Shown one piece after another: positions 1 to 8,299 of a stretch of DNA of 64,000 nucleotides. Position 1 is the stretch's first letter, and the number at the start of each line of letters is the position of its first letter. Origin of the DNA: CAYHPY01 sp964358485 (lineage in GTDB: Bacteria > Elusimicrobiota > Elusimicrobia > UBA1565 > UBA9628); contig CAYHPY010000002.1 in NCBI GenBank assembly GCA_964358485.1, positions 124,001 through 188,000 of the forward strand. Direction: 5' to 3'. The translations under genes and the position numbers were made by a program. Under the pieces are notes generated by a model. It was not told where the DNA came from and made no database searches. It saw only the letters and a list, made by a program, of their open reading frames with translations.

Positions 1-271
1 CCTCCACGCGGTAGCCCGAGAGGGTCATCGGGGAAGCTTCGGGCGTCGGCAGGGGAGCGGGGGTGGGGATCGGGGCCGGGCCGGGACGGGGGAGCGGGGG
101 GCGGGGCATCGGGGGCCGGGGTCCGGGGAGGATCATGCCCGGAGGGACCGGGTGTCCCGGGAGCAGCCAGGAGATCGCTTTTCCGCCCCCCAGGGGCCAG
201 GCCAGGAGTTGCTGGGCGTGGGCGGCGGCGGGGAAAAAGAGAACGGCGGTTAGGGCCAGGGACTTGAACAT
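1..271 (-). CDS. Secreted proline-rich protein, N-terminal part (cut by window edge)
   Basis: Only the first 90 codons are in the window; the gene runs off the left edge. It starts at an ATG at 271-269, preceded by a good Shine-Dalgarno (GGGAGG). The product begins with a typical signal peptide (hydrophobic core LALTAVLFFPAAA, likely cleavage after AHA), followed by about 50 residues very rich in Pro, Gly and Arg, an unstructured linker. The last visible residues (SGYRVE) could open a folded domain such as a VIT domain, but too little is present to say. The product is exported; its function is unknown. Confidence 0.6.
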   Translation of the reverse strand, partial: MFKSLALTAVLFFPAAAHAQQLLAWPLGGGKAISWLLPGHPVPPGMILPGPRPPMPRPPLPRPGPAPIPTPAPLPTPEASPMTLSGYRVE

Positions 272-343
272 TTGAACCTCCCGGTGGCGGCTGGACGGCA
301 TGGGGGTTCGACACCGGGAGGGGTCAAAGGTTCCGCGAAGAAG

Positions 344-349
344 TAAAAT
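344..349 (+). promoter_or_regulatory. -10-like hexamer upstream of the CoA-binding gene
   Basis: TAAAAT lies nine bases before the ATG at 359, the same spacing seen at many other starts in this window. This favours 359 over the in-frame ATG at 440. No convincing -35 is visible. Confidence 0.3.
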
Positions 350-358
350 AACGGAATT

Positions 359-820
359 ATGGGAACGGAACCGGAACGGGAGAAATGTCGGCTAACGGAA
401 CTTAAGGGACCGGAAGCAACAATTGATTTCATCCTTAGGATGAAATCAATTGTTGTTGTCGGTTGTTCCCCCAACCCCGCTCGCGCCGGGCATTACGTTC
501 CGGCCTACATGCAGGAGCAGGGCTACCGGATCATCCCGGTCAACCCCGGCCATGACCGGCTGTTGGGGGAAAAGTGCTACCCGTCCCTATCGGCCGTCCC
601 GGGGCCGGTGGAGGTGGTCAATGTCTTCCGAAATCCCGACTTCGTCCCCCCGATCATAGAGGAAGCCATCAAGGTCAAGGCCAAGGCCATTTGGCTTCAG
701 GACGGCGTCACCAGCCCGGAGGCCGAGGAGAAGGCGCGCCAGGCGGGGCTTTTGGTGGTGTCTGACGACTGCATCCTGCGCCGGCACAGGGCTTGGCGGT
801 TAAAATACCGCGTAATTTAA
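359..820 (+). CDS. CoA-binding domain protein (YccU-like)
   Basis: Small Rossmann-fold protein of the CoA_binding_2 / YccU family (153 aa from this start). Family landmarks are clear: the glycine-rich IVVVGCSPNPARAGHYV at the N-terminal strand, GYRIIPVNPG, GEKCYPSL, VVNVFRNPDFVPPIIEEAI and AIWLQDGV. The family binds CoA or a related nucleotide; the physiological role is unknown. Start choice is uncertain: ATG 359 has a -10-like hexamer nine bases upstream, whereas ATG 440 would leave only five residues before the VVG strand, and neither has a Shine-Dalgarno. A perfect 19-bp inverted repeat (417-455) lies inside the coding region and encodes part of the first helix and strand. The upstream stretch is unusually AT-rich for this genome. 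Confidence 0.75.
   Translation: MGTEPEREKCRLTELKGPEATIDFILRMKSIVVVGCSPNPARAGHYVPAYMQEQGYRIIPVNPGHDRLLGEKCYPSLSAVPGPVEVVNVFRNPDFVPPIIEEAIKVKAKAIWLQDGVTSPEAEEKARQAGLLVVSDDCILRRHRAWRLKYRVI
417..455. repeat. Perfect 19-bp inverted repeat inside the CoA-binding gene
   Basis: Left arm 417-435 and right arm 437-455 are exact reverse complements around a single central base. The element is AT-rich in a GC-rich context and sits directly after three AACGGAA motifs (350, 364, 394). It spans the in-frame ATG at 440. Confidence 0.85.
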
Positions 821-828
821 CCGCATGC

Positions 829-2010
829 TTACGGCGCTTCTTCGAAAACGACCGGCAGGTCCGAGCGCGGGAGGGTTTGCATCGGGTAGGGGATGGCGCC
901 CTTGTCGGCCCCGACGGCCAGGCGGTAGCGGACCACTAAGCGGCCGCCGGAGGGTTGGACCGAGCTGATGGAGGCCGTCAGCCCCGTCGCGGGCCCGGCC
1001 AGGACCACCACCAGCATCTGGCGCGTAAAATCGATCGTGGGGGGAGTCCCGCCCATCCGTTTCCAGAAGGCTTCCAGCTCCGCCTGGGTCTTGATGACGG
1101 TTCCCTCGGGCTCGGAGGGGATGTTCCAGGAGGTGTCGGGCTGGGCGGGCGCTCCGGGGGCGAAGGCCGCCCGGCTTTCCTCGGCCAAGAGGCCCGGGGT
1201 GGCCCCGGCCAGGGCGGCGGGGAAAACTTCCCGGCCCAGTTTGATCCGCCGTTCCGCGGCGGCGAAACCGATGGGGCGGGCGTAGCCGGCCCCGGGCGAA
1301 ACGATTTGCTTTATCCCCATGCGGTCCTTTTCGTCGGCCAGGAATTCCTGCTGGGAATCGTTGTTGAAGGAAGGCTGGGGAACCGGCATCGGCTCTCCGT
1401 AAGGAGCCCCGGGCGCCCGTCCGCGGACTTCCGGGGCGGCTTTCGCGGCCGGGGCTTTCGCCTTCAAACCGGCCCCGCCTCCCGAGCCCGCGCCGCCGAA
1501 GCTTGCCAGGCCGCCGTCTCCCGCTCCCCGGACCGCGGCCAGGGCCGATCTTTTGCCCGCTATTTTTTCTTCCCGGGCTCCCTGGCGTTTGGCCGGAGCG
1601 GCATCGGCTCTTATGGAAGTCTCCGGAATATCGTTCTTGGCGGCGCCGATGATCCCGGCGTCAAAACTGAGCCTGGTCGGGACCGGCCGCTCGCGCAGGC
1701 CCTCCATGGCCACGAAGGCCACCGCCACGCCGGAGAGGGCGAAGGCCGCGGTGCGGACCCGGGGGGACCAATCCCCGAAGCCCCAAGCGGGGGCTTGCTC
1801 GGCGGCGCGGCGGGCGTTGAGGCGGTGCATGAAACCGGGCGGCAGGGGGCGGCGGGGGAGGCTGGAGAGAGAGTGAGAGAGGTCCTTGGAATCGTCGATC
1901 TTGGCCCGGCAGGCCGGACATTGCGCCAGATGGGCGGTGACGGCCGAGCGTTCGGAGTCGGCGAGTTCCCCGTCCAGAAAGGCCGACAGGCGGTCCTCGG
2001 GGTGCTTCAT
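829..2010 (-). CDS. Zinc-finger anti-sigma factor with PrcB-like C-terminal domain
   Basis: 393-aa membrane anti-sigma factor. The N-terminus carries the ZAS motif with His27, Cys31 and Cys34 (HLAQCPAC), which normally clamps the cognate ECF sigma factor. One membrane segment follows at about residues 86-105. A long Ala/Gly/Pro-rich region leads to a C-terminal domain of about 95 residues (FWKRMGG...TIDFTRQMLVVVLAG...VVRYRL) resembling the PrcB C-terminal / protease-complex-subunit domain. The start overlaps the sigma gene stop in an ATGA, so the two are translationally coupled. Inference: the extracytoplasmic domain senses the signal that frees the sigma factor. Confidence 0.8.
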   Translation of the reverse strand: MKHPEDRLSAFLDGELADSERSAVTAHLAQCPACRAKIDDSKDLSHSLSSLPRRPLPPGFMHRLNARRAAEQAPAWGFGDWSPRVRTAAFALSGVAVAFVAMEGLRERPVPTRLSFDAGIIGAAKNDIPETSIRADAAPAKRQGAREEKIAGKRSALAAVRGAGDGGLASFGGAGSGGGAGLKAKAPAAKAAPEVRGRAPGAPYGEPMPVPQPSFNNDSQQEFLADEKDRMGIKQIVSPGAGYARPIGFAAAERRIKLGREVFPAALAGATPGLLAEESRAAFAPGAPAQPDTSWNIPSEPEGTVIKTQAELEAFWKRMGGTPPTIDFTRQMLVVVLAGPATGLTASISSVQPSGGRLVVRYRLAVGADKGAIPYPMQTLPRSDLPVVFEEAP

Positions 2011-2618
2011 CCGGACGTCCTGGCCGAGCCCGGTGTTTCTGGCTCGGCCGTGCCGCCTCCCTTTCCGACGGGGGGCGGCGTCGCGTAGCCTTTGAGTTTT
2101 TCCTTAAGAAGGTCCCGGGCGCGCGAAAGGCGGGATTTGACCGTCCCCTCCGGAATTTCCAGGGCGGCGGCGATGTCCTGGTAAGACTGGCCCTCGATCT
2201 CGCGCAGGACGACGATCGCCCGGCTGTCCTCGTCGAGCTCCAAGAGCGCCTTCTGCACCACCTTTTCTTTCTCCTCGGTCTCCAGCCCGGCGTCGAGCGG
2301 AGCGTCGCTTCCCTTGAAATCGGGAGCCTCGTCCTTGTCCTCGCCGCTGAAGACCGCCAGCGAAATCGTTTTCCAGAAACCGCGCCGCTTCTCGGAGCGG
2401 ACCCGGTTCTTCCAGGTGTTGACCGTGATCCGGTACACCCAGGTGGAAGCCGCCGAGTCGCCCCGAAAGTTCGGCAGGGCCTTGAGGGCCCTCAACAGCG
2501 AGTCCTGGGAGAGGTCCTCGGCGTCGGCGGGATTGCCCGTCAGGCGCAGGGCCAGGTTGTAGACCAAGGTGGCGTTCTTTTCCAGGAACTCGTTCTCGTC
2601 GATTGATGGGTTGGACAC
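2007..2618 (-). CDS. ECF-type RNA polymerase sigma factor
   Basis: 203-aa sigma-70 family protein of the ECF group. Region 2 is at residues about 10-80 (DAEDLSQDSLLRALKAL, then STWVYRITVNTWKN). Region 4 is at about 125-190, with the helix-turn-helix GQSYQDIAAALEIPEGTVKSRLSRAR. An acidic linker of about 45 residues separates them. The start is GTG at 2618, with a GAGG six bases upstream. It is first in an operon with its anti-sigma factor. The regulon cannot be told from the sequence; such pairs usually autoregulate their own promoter. Confidence 0.92.
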   Translation of the reverse strand: MSNPSIDENEFLEKNATLVYNLALRLTGNPADAEDLSQDSLLRALKALPNFRGDSAASTWVYRITVNTWKNRVRSEKRRGFWKTISLAVFSGEDKDEAPDFKGSDAPLDAGLETEEKEKVVQKALLELDEDSRAIVVLREIEGQSYQDIAAALEIPEGTVKSRLSRARDLLKEKLKGYATPPPVGKGGGTAEPETPGSARTSG

Positions 2619-2633
2619 CGTGGCCTCGAAAAA

Positions 2634-2663
2634 GTTCCCGAGCGCGGGAACCCGCTAAGTATA
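2634..2663 (-). promoter_or_regulatory. Putative sigma-gene promoter -10 and 5' UTR hairpin
   Basis: On the minus strand TATACT (2663-2658) is followed by a leader of about 33 bases. The leader contains a perfect 7-bp stem with a 4-base loop (2634-2640 / 2645-2651). This is one of the few units here with a real 5' leader. Confidence 0.35.
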
Positions 2664-2697
2664 TCAGGTCCGGCAAAAGGGCGCCAGGGCGGGGGTG

Positions 2698-3813
2698 TTA
2701 CGGCCGGCTCGAAGCCGTTTCCTCGTAAGCCTTCTCATACGAGGAAATCATGTCCAGCACGCCGAAGCGGTCGTTGATGGTCTTGCGCGCCGCCTCCCCC
2801 AGCCGCGCGCGGGCGGCCGGGTCCTGGATGAGCTCCAGGATTTTTCGCGAGAGGGCCTTGGGGTCCTTCGGGGGGACCAGGAGCCCGTTCTTGCCGTTTT
2901 CCACGATTTCCGCGATGCCGTCCACCCCGGAGGCCACCACGGGCAGGCCCATGGCCATGGCCTCCAAGAGGGAATTGGGCAAGCCTTCCCAGAGAGACGG
3001 AAGCACGAAGAGGTCCAGCGCGGACAGCCAGCTGGTCACGTCGTCGCGCTGGCCGAGCAGCCAGACCTGGCGCTCCAGGTGGTGGCGGCGGATGAGCCTT
3101 TCGAGCGCGGGGCGGCCGGGGCCCTCGCCCAGGATGGCGCAGCGCAGAGGGTGGGCCTTGATGAGGTGGACCGCGCGGATGAGGACGGCGTGGCCCTTTT
3201 GGTCGTCCAGGCGCCCGGCGGTTCCGATCAAAAATTCATCGGCGGAGAGGCGCAGTTCCAGGCGTTTCTGGCGGCGCTCGAGCTTGGAGGAGGGCCAGCC
3301 GGCGATGTCGACGCCGTTGTAGATGACGCGCACCCGCGCCGGGTCGTAGCCCAGGCGGCCCACCAGATAGTCCCGGCTGGAGCGGCACTCGGAGATGAGC
3401 AGGTCGTCGGCGCTTTTGAGGAAGCGGTCCACGGCCAAGGTGAAATAGGAGCGGGTGCGGTAGCTGACCCGGGGGGAGCTGATCAGCTTGAAGGGAAACG
3501 GCGGTCTTTTTTTAACGGCCCGGCAAAGCTGGATGGCCTGATACATCAGGGCGTGGACCTGGTGCGGGCCGGTCTCCCGGATGATTTCCCGCAGGCGCCT
3601 CAGGTGCTTGAGGCCGGGGCGGCCCTTGAGGTCCAGGGAGAAGACGGGGATGCCCGCCTGAGAGAGCTTGGTCCCGTATTCTCCGAGGGGCTTGAGGCTG
3701 ACGACCCCGACCACCTTGAAGCGCGCCGGGTCCAGCAAGGTGGCCAAGGTGAAGAGGGTTTTCTCGGCGCCTCCGACCGTGGTCGAGGTGCTGACGAAGA
3801 GAATCCGGATCAT
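2698..3813 (-). CDS. Glycosyltransferase family 4 (GT-B)
   Basis: 371-aa GT-B glycosyltransferase. The N-terminal domain starts MIRILFVSTSTTVGGAEKTL, with the GGAEK loop typical of GT4. The C-terminal nucleotide-sugar domain has GTAGRLDDQKGH, the GEGPGRPALERLI strand-helix and the E-x7-E motif in PSLWEGLPNSLLEAMAMGLPVVAS. It is probably cytosolic or peripheral and adds a hexose to a lipid-linked glycan. The ATG overlaps the stop of the upstream aminotransferase (ATGA). It is the last gene of the 18.5-2.7 kb exopolysaccharide operon. Donor and acceptor are unknown. Confidence 0.88.
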   Translation of the reverse strand: MIRILFVSTSTTVGGAEKTLFTLATLLDPARFKVVGVVSLKPLGEYGTKLSQAGIPVFSLDLKGRPGLKHLRRLREIIRETGPHQVHALMYQAIQLCRAVKKRPPFPFKLISSPRVSYRTRSYFTLAVDRFLKSADDLLISECRSSRDYLVGRLGYDPARVRVIYNGVDIAGWPSSKLERRQKRLELRLSADEFLIGTAGRLDDQKGHAVLIRAVHLIKAHPLRCAILGEGPGRPALERLIRRHHLERQVWLLGQRDDVTSWLSALDLFVLPSLWEGLPNSLLEAMAMGLPVVASGVDGIAEIVENGKNGLLVPPKDPKALSRKILELIQDPAARARLGEAARKTINDRFGVLDMISSYEKAYEETASSRP

Positions 3814-4925
3814 CCGCGGAAGAAGGCGCGGACGGCGGCGGCGACCCGGTCGATCTCCCGGTCGGTCAGTTCCGGAAACAGGGGCAGGGCCAAGCCTTCG
3901 CGGGCGGCCTTCTCGGATACGGGGAAGTCTCCCGGGGTCCCGCCGAAGCTTTGGTAGGCGGGCTGAAGGTGGAGCGGGATCGAGTAATAAATCCCCGAGG
4001 CGATGCCCTCCGACGCCAGCTTCCGGGACAGTTCGTCCCGGCGCGGGGTGCGGACCACGTACAAATGGTAGGAATGCAGAGTCCCGGCTCCTCCTCGGGC
4101 GGGCAAGGCCAACGGAAGGCCGGAGAGAAGGCGGTCGTAGCGGGCGGCGGCGCGGCGGCGCAGGGCGGTCCAGCGCTTGAGATGGGGGAGCTTGACCCGC
4201 AGGACGGCGGCCTGGATTTCGTCTAAGCGGCTGTTGTGGCCCAGGCGCAGGTGGCGGTAGGCTTCGGAGGGGCCGCGGCCGGCGTTGCGCAGTTGCCTCA
4301 GGGAGGCGTCCACCGCGGGGGATTTCGTGGAGACCGCCCCGGCGTCCCCGGCGGCGCCGAGGTTCTTGGTGGGATAGAAACTGAAGGCTCCGGCGTCGCC
4401 CAGGACGCCGATCGGGCGGCCGCGGTAGCGGGCCAAGTGGGCCTGGGCGCAATCCTCCACGATCTTGAGCCCCCGCTTGCGCGCCAGGGCCCCCAGGGCG
4501 TTCATGTCCGCGGGAAGTCCGAAAAGATGGACGGGCACCAGGGCCTTGGTCCGGCGGGTGATCCGACGGGCGGCGTCCTTGGGGTCCAAGGTCAGGGTCT
4601 TGGGGTCCACCTCCGCGAAGACCGGCCGGGCGCCCAACTCCGAGACGGCGGTGGCGGTGGCGATGAAGGTGAAGGCGGGGACGACGACCTCGTCCCCGGG
4701 ACCCACCCCGACGGCCAAAAGGGCCAGGCGGAGCGCGTCGGTGCCGGAGGCGACCCCGGCCGCGAAGGGCACCCCGGAGAGCTTGGCGAATTCCATTTCG
4801 AAGAGGCGGCCCTGGTCTCCCAGGATGTAGGAGCCCGAGTCCAGCACCCGCGTCACGGCGCGGCGCAGGGCCGGCGCCAGGACTTTTCGTTGCCGGTCCA
4901 GCCCGAACAAGCCGATATTGGCCAT
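3810..4925 (-). CDS. DegT/DnrJ/EryC1/StrS sugar aminotransferase
   Basis: PLP-dependent aminotransferase of the DegT family (371 aa) that transaminates a keto-sugar nucleotide. Landmarks: SGTDALRLAL, VPAFTFIATATAV, EDCAQAHLARY, and the Schiff-base lysine at about residue 187 in FSFYPTKNLGAAGDAGA. The preferred start is ATG 4925, nine bases downstream of a -10-like TACAAT; a TTG at 4943 is an in-frame alternative that abuts the preceding stop exactly. No dedicated 4,6-dehydratase lies in this operon, so the keto-sugar must come from elsewhere. Confidence 0.88.
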   Translation of the reverse strand: MANIGLFGLDRQRKVLAPALRRAVTRVLDSGSYILGDQGRLFEMEFAKLSGVPFAAGVASGTDALRLALLAVGVGPGDEVVVPAFTFIATATAVSELGARPVFAEVDPKTLTLDPKDAARRITRRTKALVPVHLFGLPADMNALGALARKRGLKIVEDCAQAHLARYRGRPIGVLGDAGAFSFYPTKNLGAAGDAGAVSTKSPAVDASLRQLRNAGRGPSEAYRHLRLGHNSRLDEIQAAVLRVKLPHLKRWTALRRRAAARYDRLLSGLPLALPARGGAGTLHSYHLYVVRTPRRDELSRKLASEGIASGIYYSIPLHLQPAYQSFGGTPGDFPVSEKAAREGLALPLFPELTDREIDRVAAAVRAFFRG

Positions 4926-4934
4926 CGAGAGGTA

Positions 4935-4940
4935 ATTGTA
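4935..4940 (-). promoter_or_regulatory. -10-like hexamer before the DegT gene
   Basis: TACAAT on the minus strand lies nine bases before ATG 4925. It could be an internal, leaderless promoter. No clear -35 is visible. Confidence 0.3.
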
Positions 4941-4943
4941 CAA

Positions 4944-7127
4944 TTAAAGGCCTTTTTCGGAAGAAGAAATGACGGCGCCGCCCGCGTAAAGGACGGCTCC
5001 CAGCCAGAGGGCGGCGTCGGCGCCGAACAGAAACGAGGCGCACAGGGCCAAGGAGGCCCCGCCCACCGAGGCCAGGCCGTTGACGCCCCAGAGGGCCGCG
5101 CGGTCCTCGTCGGTCCCGGCGGCGCGGAGCAAGGCGGGGAAGGGCCGTCCCAGCGCCAGGCCGAGCGGGGCCAGAAGCAGGAACAGAGCCGCCGCGCGGG
5201 GCCCGGCCCCTTGGACCCAGGCCAAGGCATAAACCTTCGGCAAAGCCAGGGCGCCCAACGCCGCGGCCGCCGCGGCCAGCGCCAACGCGGAGCCCAATGA
5301 AGGATCCTTTCCCCCGCTCAGCCGCCGGCCCAAGGGACCTCCCAGGGCGCACCAAAAGAGCAAGGAGGCCAGCAGGGTCGAGAGAATCGCCGCCGGAGTC
5401 CCCGCCGCCAAGGTCAGGCGTTGGAGCAGGGCGCTTTCCACCAGCATGAAGGCGCAGCCCAGGAGCGCGGCTAGCGCGAAGCGGCGGCGGTCCGGGGTGG
5501 AGCGGCCCCGGAGGGCGAAAGCGAAGGCGGCCCCCAGCGCGCCTGCGCCCAAAGCCAGAAGGGGGAGGAGCGGGGCCAGCCGCGCGGGGCCCTTGGTAAA
5601 ATCGAAGAAGAAGGGCGCGTTATCGGAAGGCGGGCCCAGTTCGAGCGGCGAGGAATTCAAAAATTCGCGCAGACCCCGGGCGGCCAGGGCGTCGTAGGGC
5701 GGGGCGGCGGGCTCTCCCGCCAGCCAGAGGGGGGCCAGGTTCCGGCGGCGACTTTCGGCCCGGGCCGCGGCCCAGAGCGGGGCGGGCGGGCCTTCGGGGA
5801 CGACCATGAGCAGGTATTGGTAGCCCGTCTGCCCGGCCGGGTCTCGGATCACGGCGATCCGGGACAGGGCCTCTTGAAAATCCAGGCCTCGGGCTTGAAG
5901 GGCGGCCAAGGCCGTGGCGGCTTGGCGCAAGCTTCGGTGGGGGGAATCATCGAGGATCGCCAACATTCCTCCGGGCCTCAGGCGGCTCAGGTAGAGGTCG
6001 AAGGCCTCCTTTGTATAAAGGAAGTTTTCGGCCAAGGCCAGGCTGGCGGGCTGGGCCGTGGCCGTGAAAACCAAGGAAAGCATGATCAGGGAGCGGGGGC
6101 TTGGATTTTCCATGAGAAAGCGGCGGCCTTCGGCCACGGCGAGGCGCACTCCCGGCCGATCGTAGACCGGGCCCGCGAAGGCCGCGTGCTTTTTCACCAG
6201 GCGGACGATGGCCGGGTTGATTTCCACCCCGTCCACCGTTTCCGCGCCGAAGAGCCGGGCTAAATGTATTTCCAGACCTCCCCCGGGCCCTATGATCAGG
6301 GCGTCTTGCGGTTGGAGAATCGCGAAAGGGAGGGCTGGAAATAGACTCTTTAAAAATTCTTTCCGTTCGAGCGTTGCCGGATCGGCGACCAGAAACGTGG
6401 AATTGGACGCGTCGTTGTAGATCCACCGGATGTTGGCAAACGCCGGAACTTCGTAGAGATCCGCCCGGCCGGCGGCGCTCCAATCGAAATCCAGGATGCG
6501 GCCGCCCTCGCGGGCCATTTGCTCGTGAAGCGGCTTGGCGGCCGCGGCCCTGCCGGTGGTCCAGGGATCGGGCAGGACGCCCGCCGCCCAGGCCGCGAAT
6601 GGCAGGAGGAAAACCCCCGAAAATGCCAGACGGCGCGGGCGAAAGCCGCCCGCCCAGGCGCCCCCCAGGGCCGCGGCCGCAGCCAAGGCAAGAAGCGTTC
6701 CCAGCGCGCCCGGTTTTTCCAGGAGAAGGGGCGCGGCCAGACAGGCGGCGCAGGCTCCCGTCAAATCCAGGACATAGGCCCGGCCCGAGCCGTTTTTTCC
6801 GGCCGCAGCGTAGCGGTCGGCGATCAAGGCTCCGAGGCAGACGGTGGGCGGAAGGGCTCCGGCGATGAGCAGCCAGGCGGGAATTTTGAGATACAGAAGG
6901 CCGCAGAAGACCGCCGTGAATGCCGCCAAGGCGGTCAGGCCTCCGGAGAGCAGGGCCGGCGAGGGGACGGATTTTAGCGCCGAAACCCGCAGCCACGCTC
7001 CCGAGCCCAGCCCGAGCATGGCCAAGGAGATCGCCACGGCGGTGAAGTGATAAGGAAGAGCGTAGGCGAAGAGTCGGCTCACGGAGAGCTCCAGGAGCAT
7101 AACTCCCGCGCTCAAGATCCCGATCAT
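4944..7127 (-). CDS. Polytopic membrane protein with spermidine-synthase-like domain
   Basis: 727-aa protein with three parts: about seven N-terminal membrane helices (residues 1-210), a cytosolic spermine/spermidine-synthase-like Rossmann domain (about 215-500), and a second bundle of helices to the C-terminus. The central domain has the nucleotide loop ALIIGPGGGLEIHLARLF, an acidic residue at VDGVEINP, and LRPGGMLAILDD. Such fusions are common in environmental bacteria, and their substrate is generally unproven. The start overlaps the GH8 stop (ATGA), tying it to the polysaccharide operon. A role in polyamine or glycan modification is possible but unproved. Confidence 0.75.
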   Translation of the reverse strand: MIGILSAGVMLLELSVSRLFAYALPYHFTAVAISLAMLGLGSGAWLRVSALKSVPSPALLSGGLTALAAFTAVFCGLLYLKIPAWLLIAGALPPTVCLGALIADRYAAAGKNGSGRAYVLDLTGACAACLAAPLLLEKPGALGTLLALAAAAALGGAWAGGFRPRRLAFSGVFLLPFAAWAAGVLPDPWTTGRAAAAKPLHEQMAREGGRILDFDWSAAGRADLYEVPAFANIRWIYNDASNSTFLVADPATLERKEFLKSLFPALPFAILQPQDALIIGPGGGLEIHLARLFGAETVDGVEINPAIVRLVKKHAAFAGPVYDRPGVRLAVAEGRRFLMENPSPRSLIMLSLVFTATAQPASLALAENFLYTKEAFDLYLSRLRPGGMLAILDDSPHRSLRQAATALAALQARGLDFQEALSRIAVIRDPAGQTGYQYLLMVVPEGPPAPLWAAARAESRRRNLAPLWLAGEPAAPPYDALAARGLREFLNSSPLELGPPSDNAPFFFDFTKGPARLAPLLPLLALGAGALGAAFAFALRGRSTPDRRRFALAALLGCAFMLVESALLQRLTLAAGTPAAILSTLLASLLFWCALGGPLGRRLSGGKDPSLGSALALAAAAAALGALALPKVYALAWVQGAGPRAAALFLLLAPLGLALGRPFPALLRAAGTDEDRAALWGVNGLASVGGASLALCASFLFGADAALWLGAVLYAGGAVISSSEKGL

Positions 7128-8299
7128 GGAGCCGCTTTTTGAATGAGGCCCGAAGCCAGTCCTTCCCCCAGCCAGGCCAAGCTATTAGGGAAGTAGTCGG
7201 GACCGTAGAGGCGGGAATCGGCGGCATCGGGAAATTTCCGGGTCTTGGCCAGGATTTTTCCGGCCACGGGAAAATCCGAGACGGACAGGGCCCAGTAATA
7301 GGCGGCGTAGAAGGCGGGGTTTTCGTATTCCTTGACGGGTTTGCCGTCGTAGCCGTATTCGCAGAAAATTTTTCCGGTCCGAGACCACTCTCCCGCGGCA
7401 AAGGCCGCCAGGGGCCCCAAAACCGCGGCGGCCTCCGGCCGCCGGAACCAGGCGTGGTCCAGGCCGACCCGGAAGGGAATGCGAACCGCCTCCCAGCCGG
7501 AGCCGGTATTTTTCTTGCGGTACTTTCCGAGTTTGCCCGCGGCGTCCACGGAACACCAATCGGGAAAAAGCCCCACTCCCCGCCGCCCTTGAAAGCCCTT
7601 GGACAATTCCCCGAGGATGTGGTAGCTCGTTTCGGCCAGTTCCCGCCAGCGGGCGTCGCCCGAGGCGCGGTGAAAGACCCGGAAGTGGGCGGGCTAATAA
7701 TAGGAAGGATTGACGGGAAAGGGGGCCTCGGCCTTGGGTCTCAAGATCCACGGGGAAAGGTGGAGGCGGCTGCCGGCTCGGAAGGTGAGGAGTCGGAGGA
7801 TGTCCTCGGCCGATTGAAGACCCCGAGCCCCGTAGGGCGCCAGCCCCTCCGGGGCCTGGCCGGGCCAACGGGCCTCGGCTTGAAGCAGGCTGAGCGCGTA
7901 ATCGATGTCGGCGTCGGCGGCCGGCATGGAGTCGGTGATTTTGCCGTCCTTCCAATGCCAGGCCAAAAGGGAATCCTCCTTGCGGCGGAGGTGGGTTTCG
8001 CTCCAACGGTAGCAGGCGTCGAAGGCGGCCTTGTCGCCCAGCCAGACGGCGCGGAGCATGACATAAGCTTGAGCTTCCGACACCGTGTCGTCGTCGGGAA
8101 TTCGCCGAATCCGGCCGTCGGAGGAAGCGAAAGCTTTTTTATAGCCGTCCCAGGAAGAAAGGACAATGTTGCGGGAACGGAATTTATTGAAGGAATTCAA
8201 GAATATGGGGACGGAACTTGCGATCAAAAAGAGAACGAAAAAAAAGAGAGCAAGCCGCCGGCTAAGGGCGGCCGGCGGCTTAATAGGCCCCCTTCCCAA
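7124..8299 (-). pseudogene. Glycoside hydrolase family 8, interrupted by one amber codon
   Basis: One reading frame of 392 codons encodes a GH8 endo-glycanase (BcsZ/cellulase-D-like) but is split by a single in-frame TAG at 7696-7694. The upstream part (7694-8299, 201 aa) has an N-terminal membrane anchor or signal, the catalytic acid region TVSEAQAYVMLRAVW (Glu75) and the base region ADADIDYALSLL, and ends NPSYY. The frame resumes directly with PAHFRVF and continues to 7124 (QGRRGVGLFPDWCS...WEAVRIPFRVGLDHAWF), conserved GH8 sequence. GH8 enzymes in exopolysaccharide operons trim the nascent polymer. TAG ends many genes here, so general amber recoding is unlikely. Either this is a recent nonsense mutation or a sequencing/assembly error. 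Confidence 0.85.
8237..8281 (-). terminator. Hairpin plus U-tract at the sugar-transferase/GH8 junction
   Basis: A perfect 10-bp stem (8252-8261 / 8272-8281) starts at the sugar-transferase stop codon. It is followed on the minus strand by eight Us (8245-8238) after a short spacer. This looks like an intrinsic terminator or attenuator, yet it lies within the start region of the GH8 gene and encodes part of its membrane anchor. Confidence 0.4.

Noticed and set aside
955..2088. Long plus-strand open frame opposite the anti-sigma gene
   Set aside because: It is a GC-rich antisense frame with Gly/Arg-rich, motif-free sequence; the minus strand encodes a clear zinc anti-sigma factor.
2695..3957. 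Long plus-strand open frame opposite the GT4 gene
   Set aside because: The composition and lack of any family motif mark it as antisense noise. The minus strand has full GT4 motifs.
7124..8299. Global TAG reassignment as an explanation for the amber codon in the GH8 gene
   Set aside because: TAG terminates several other intact genes at the expected family length (proA, the RND pump, the 36.9-kb protein, the WbpG-like gene), so it is a normal stop here.
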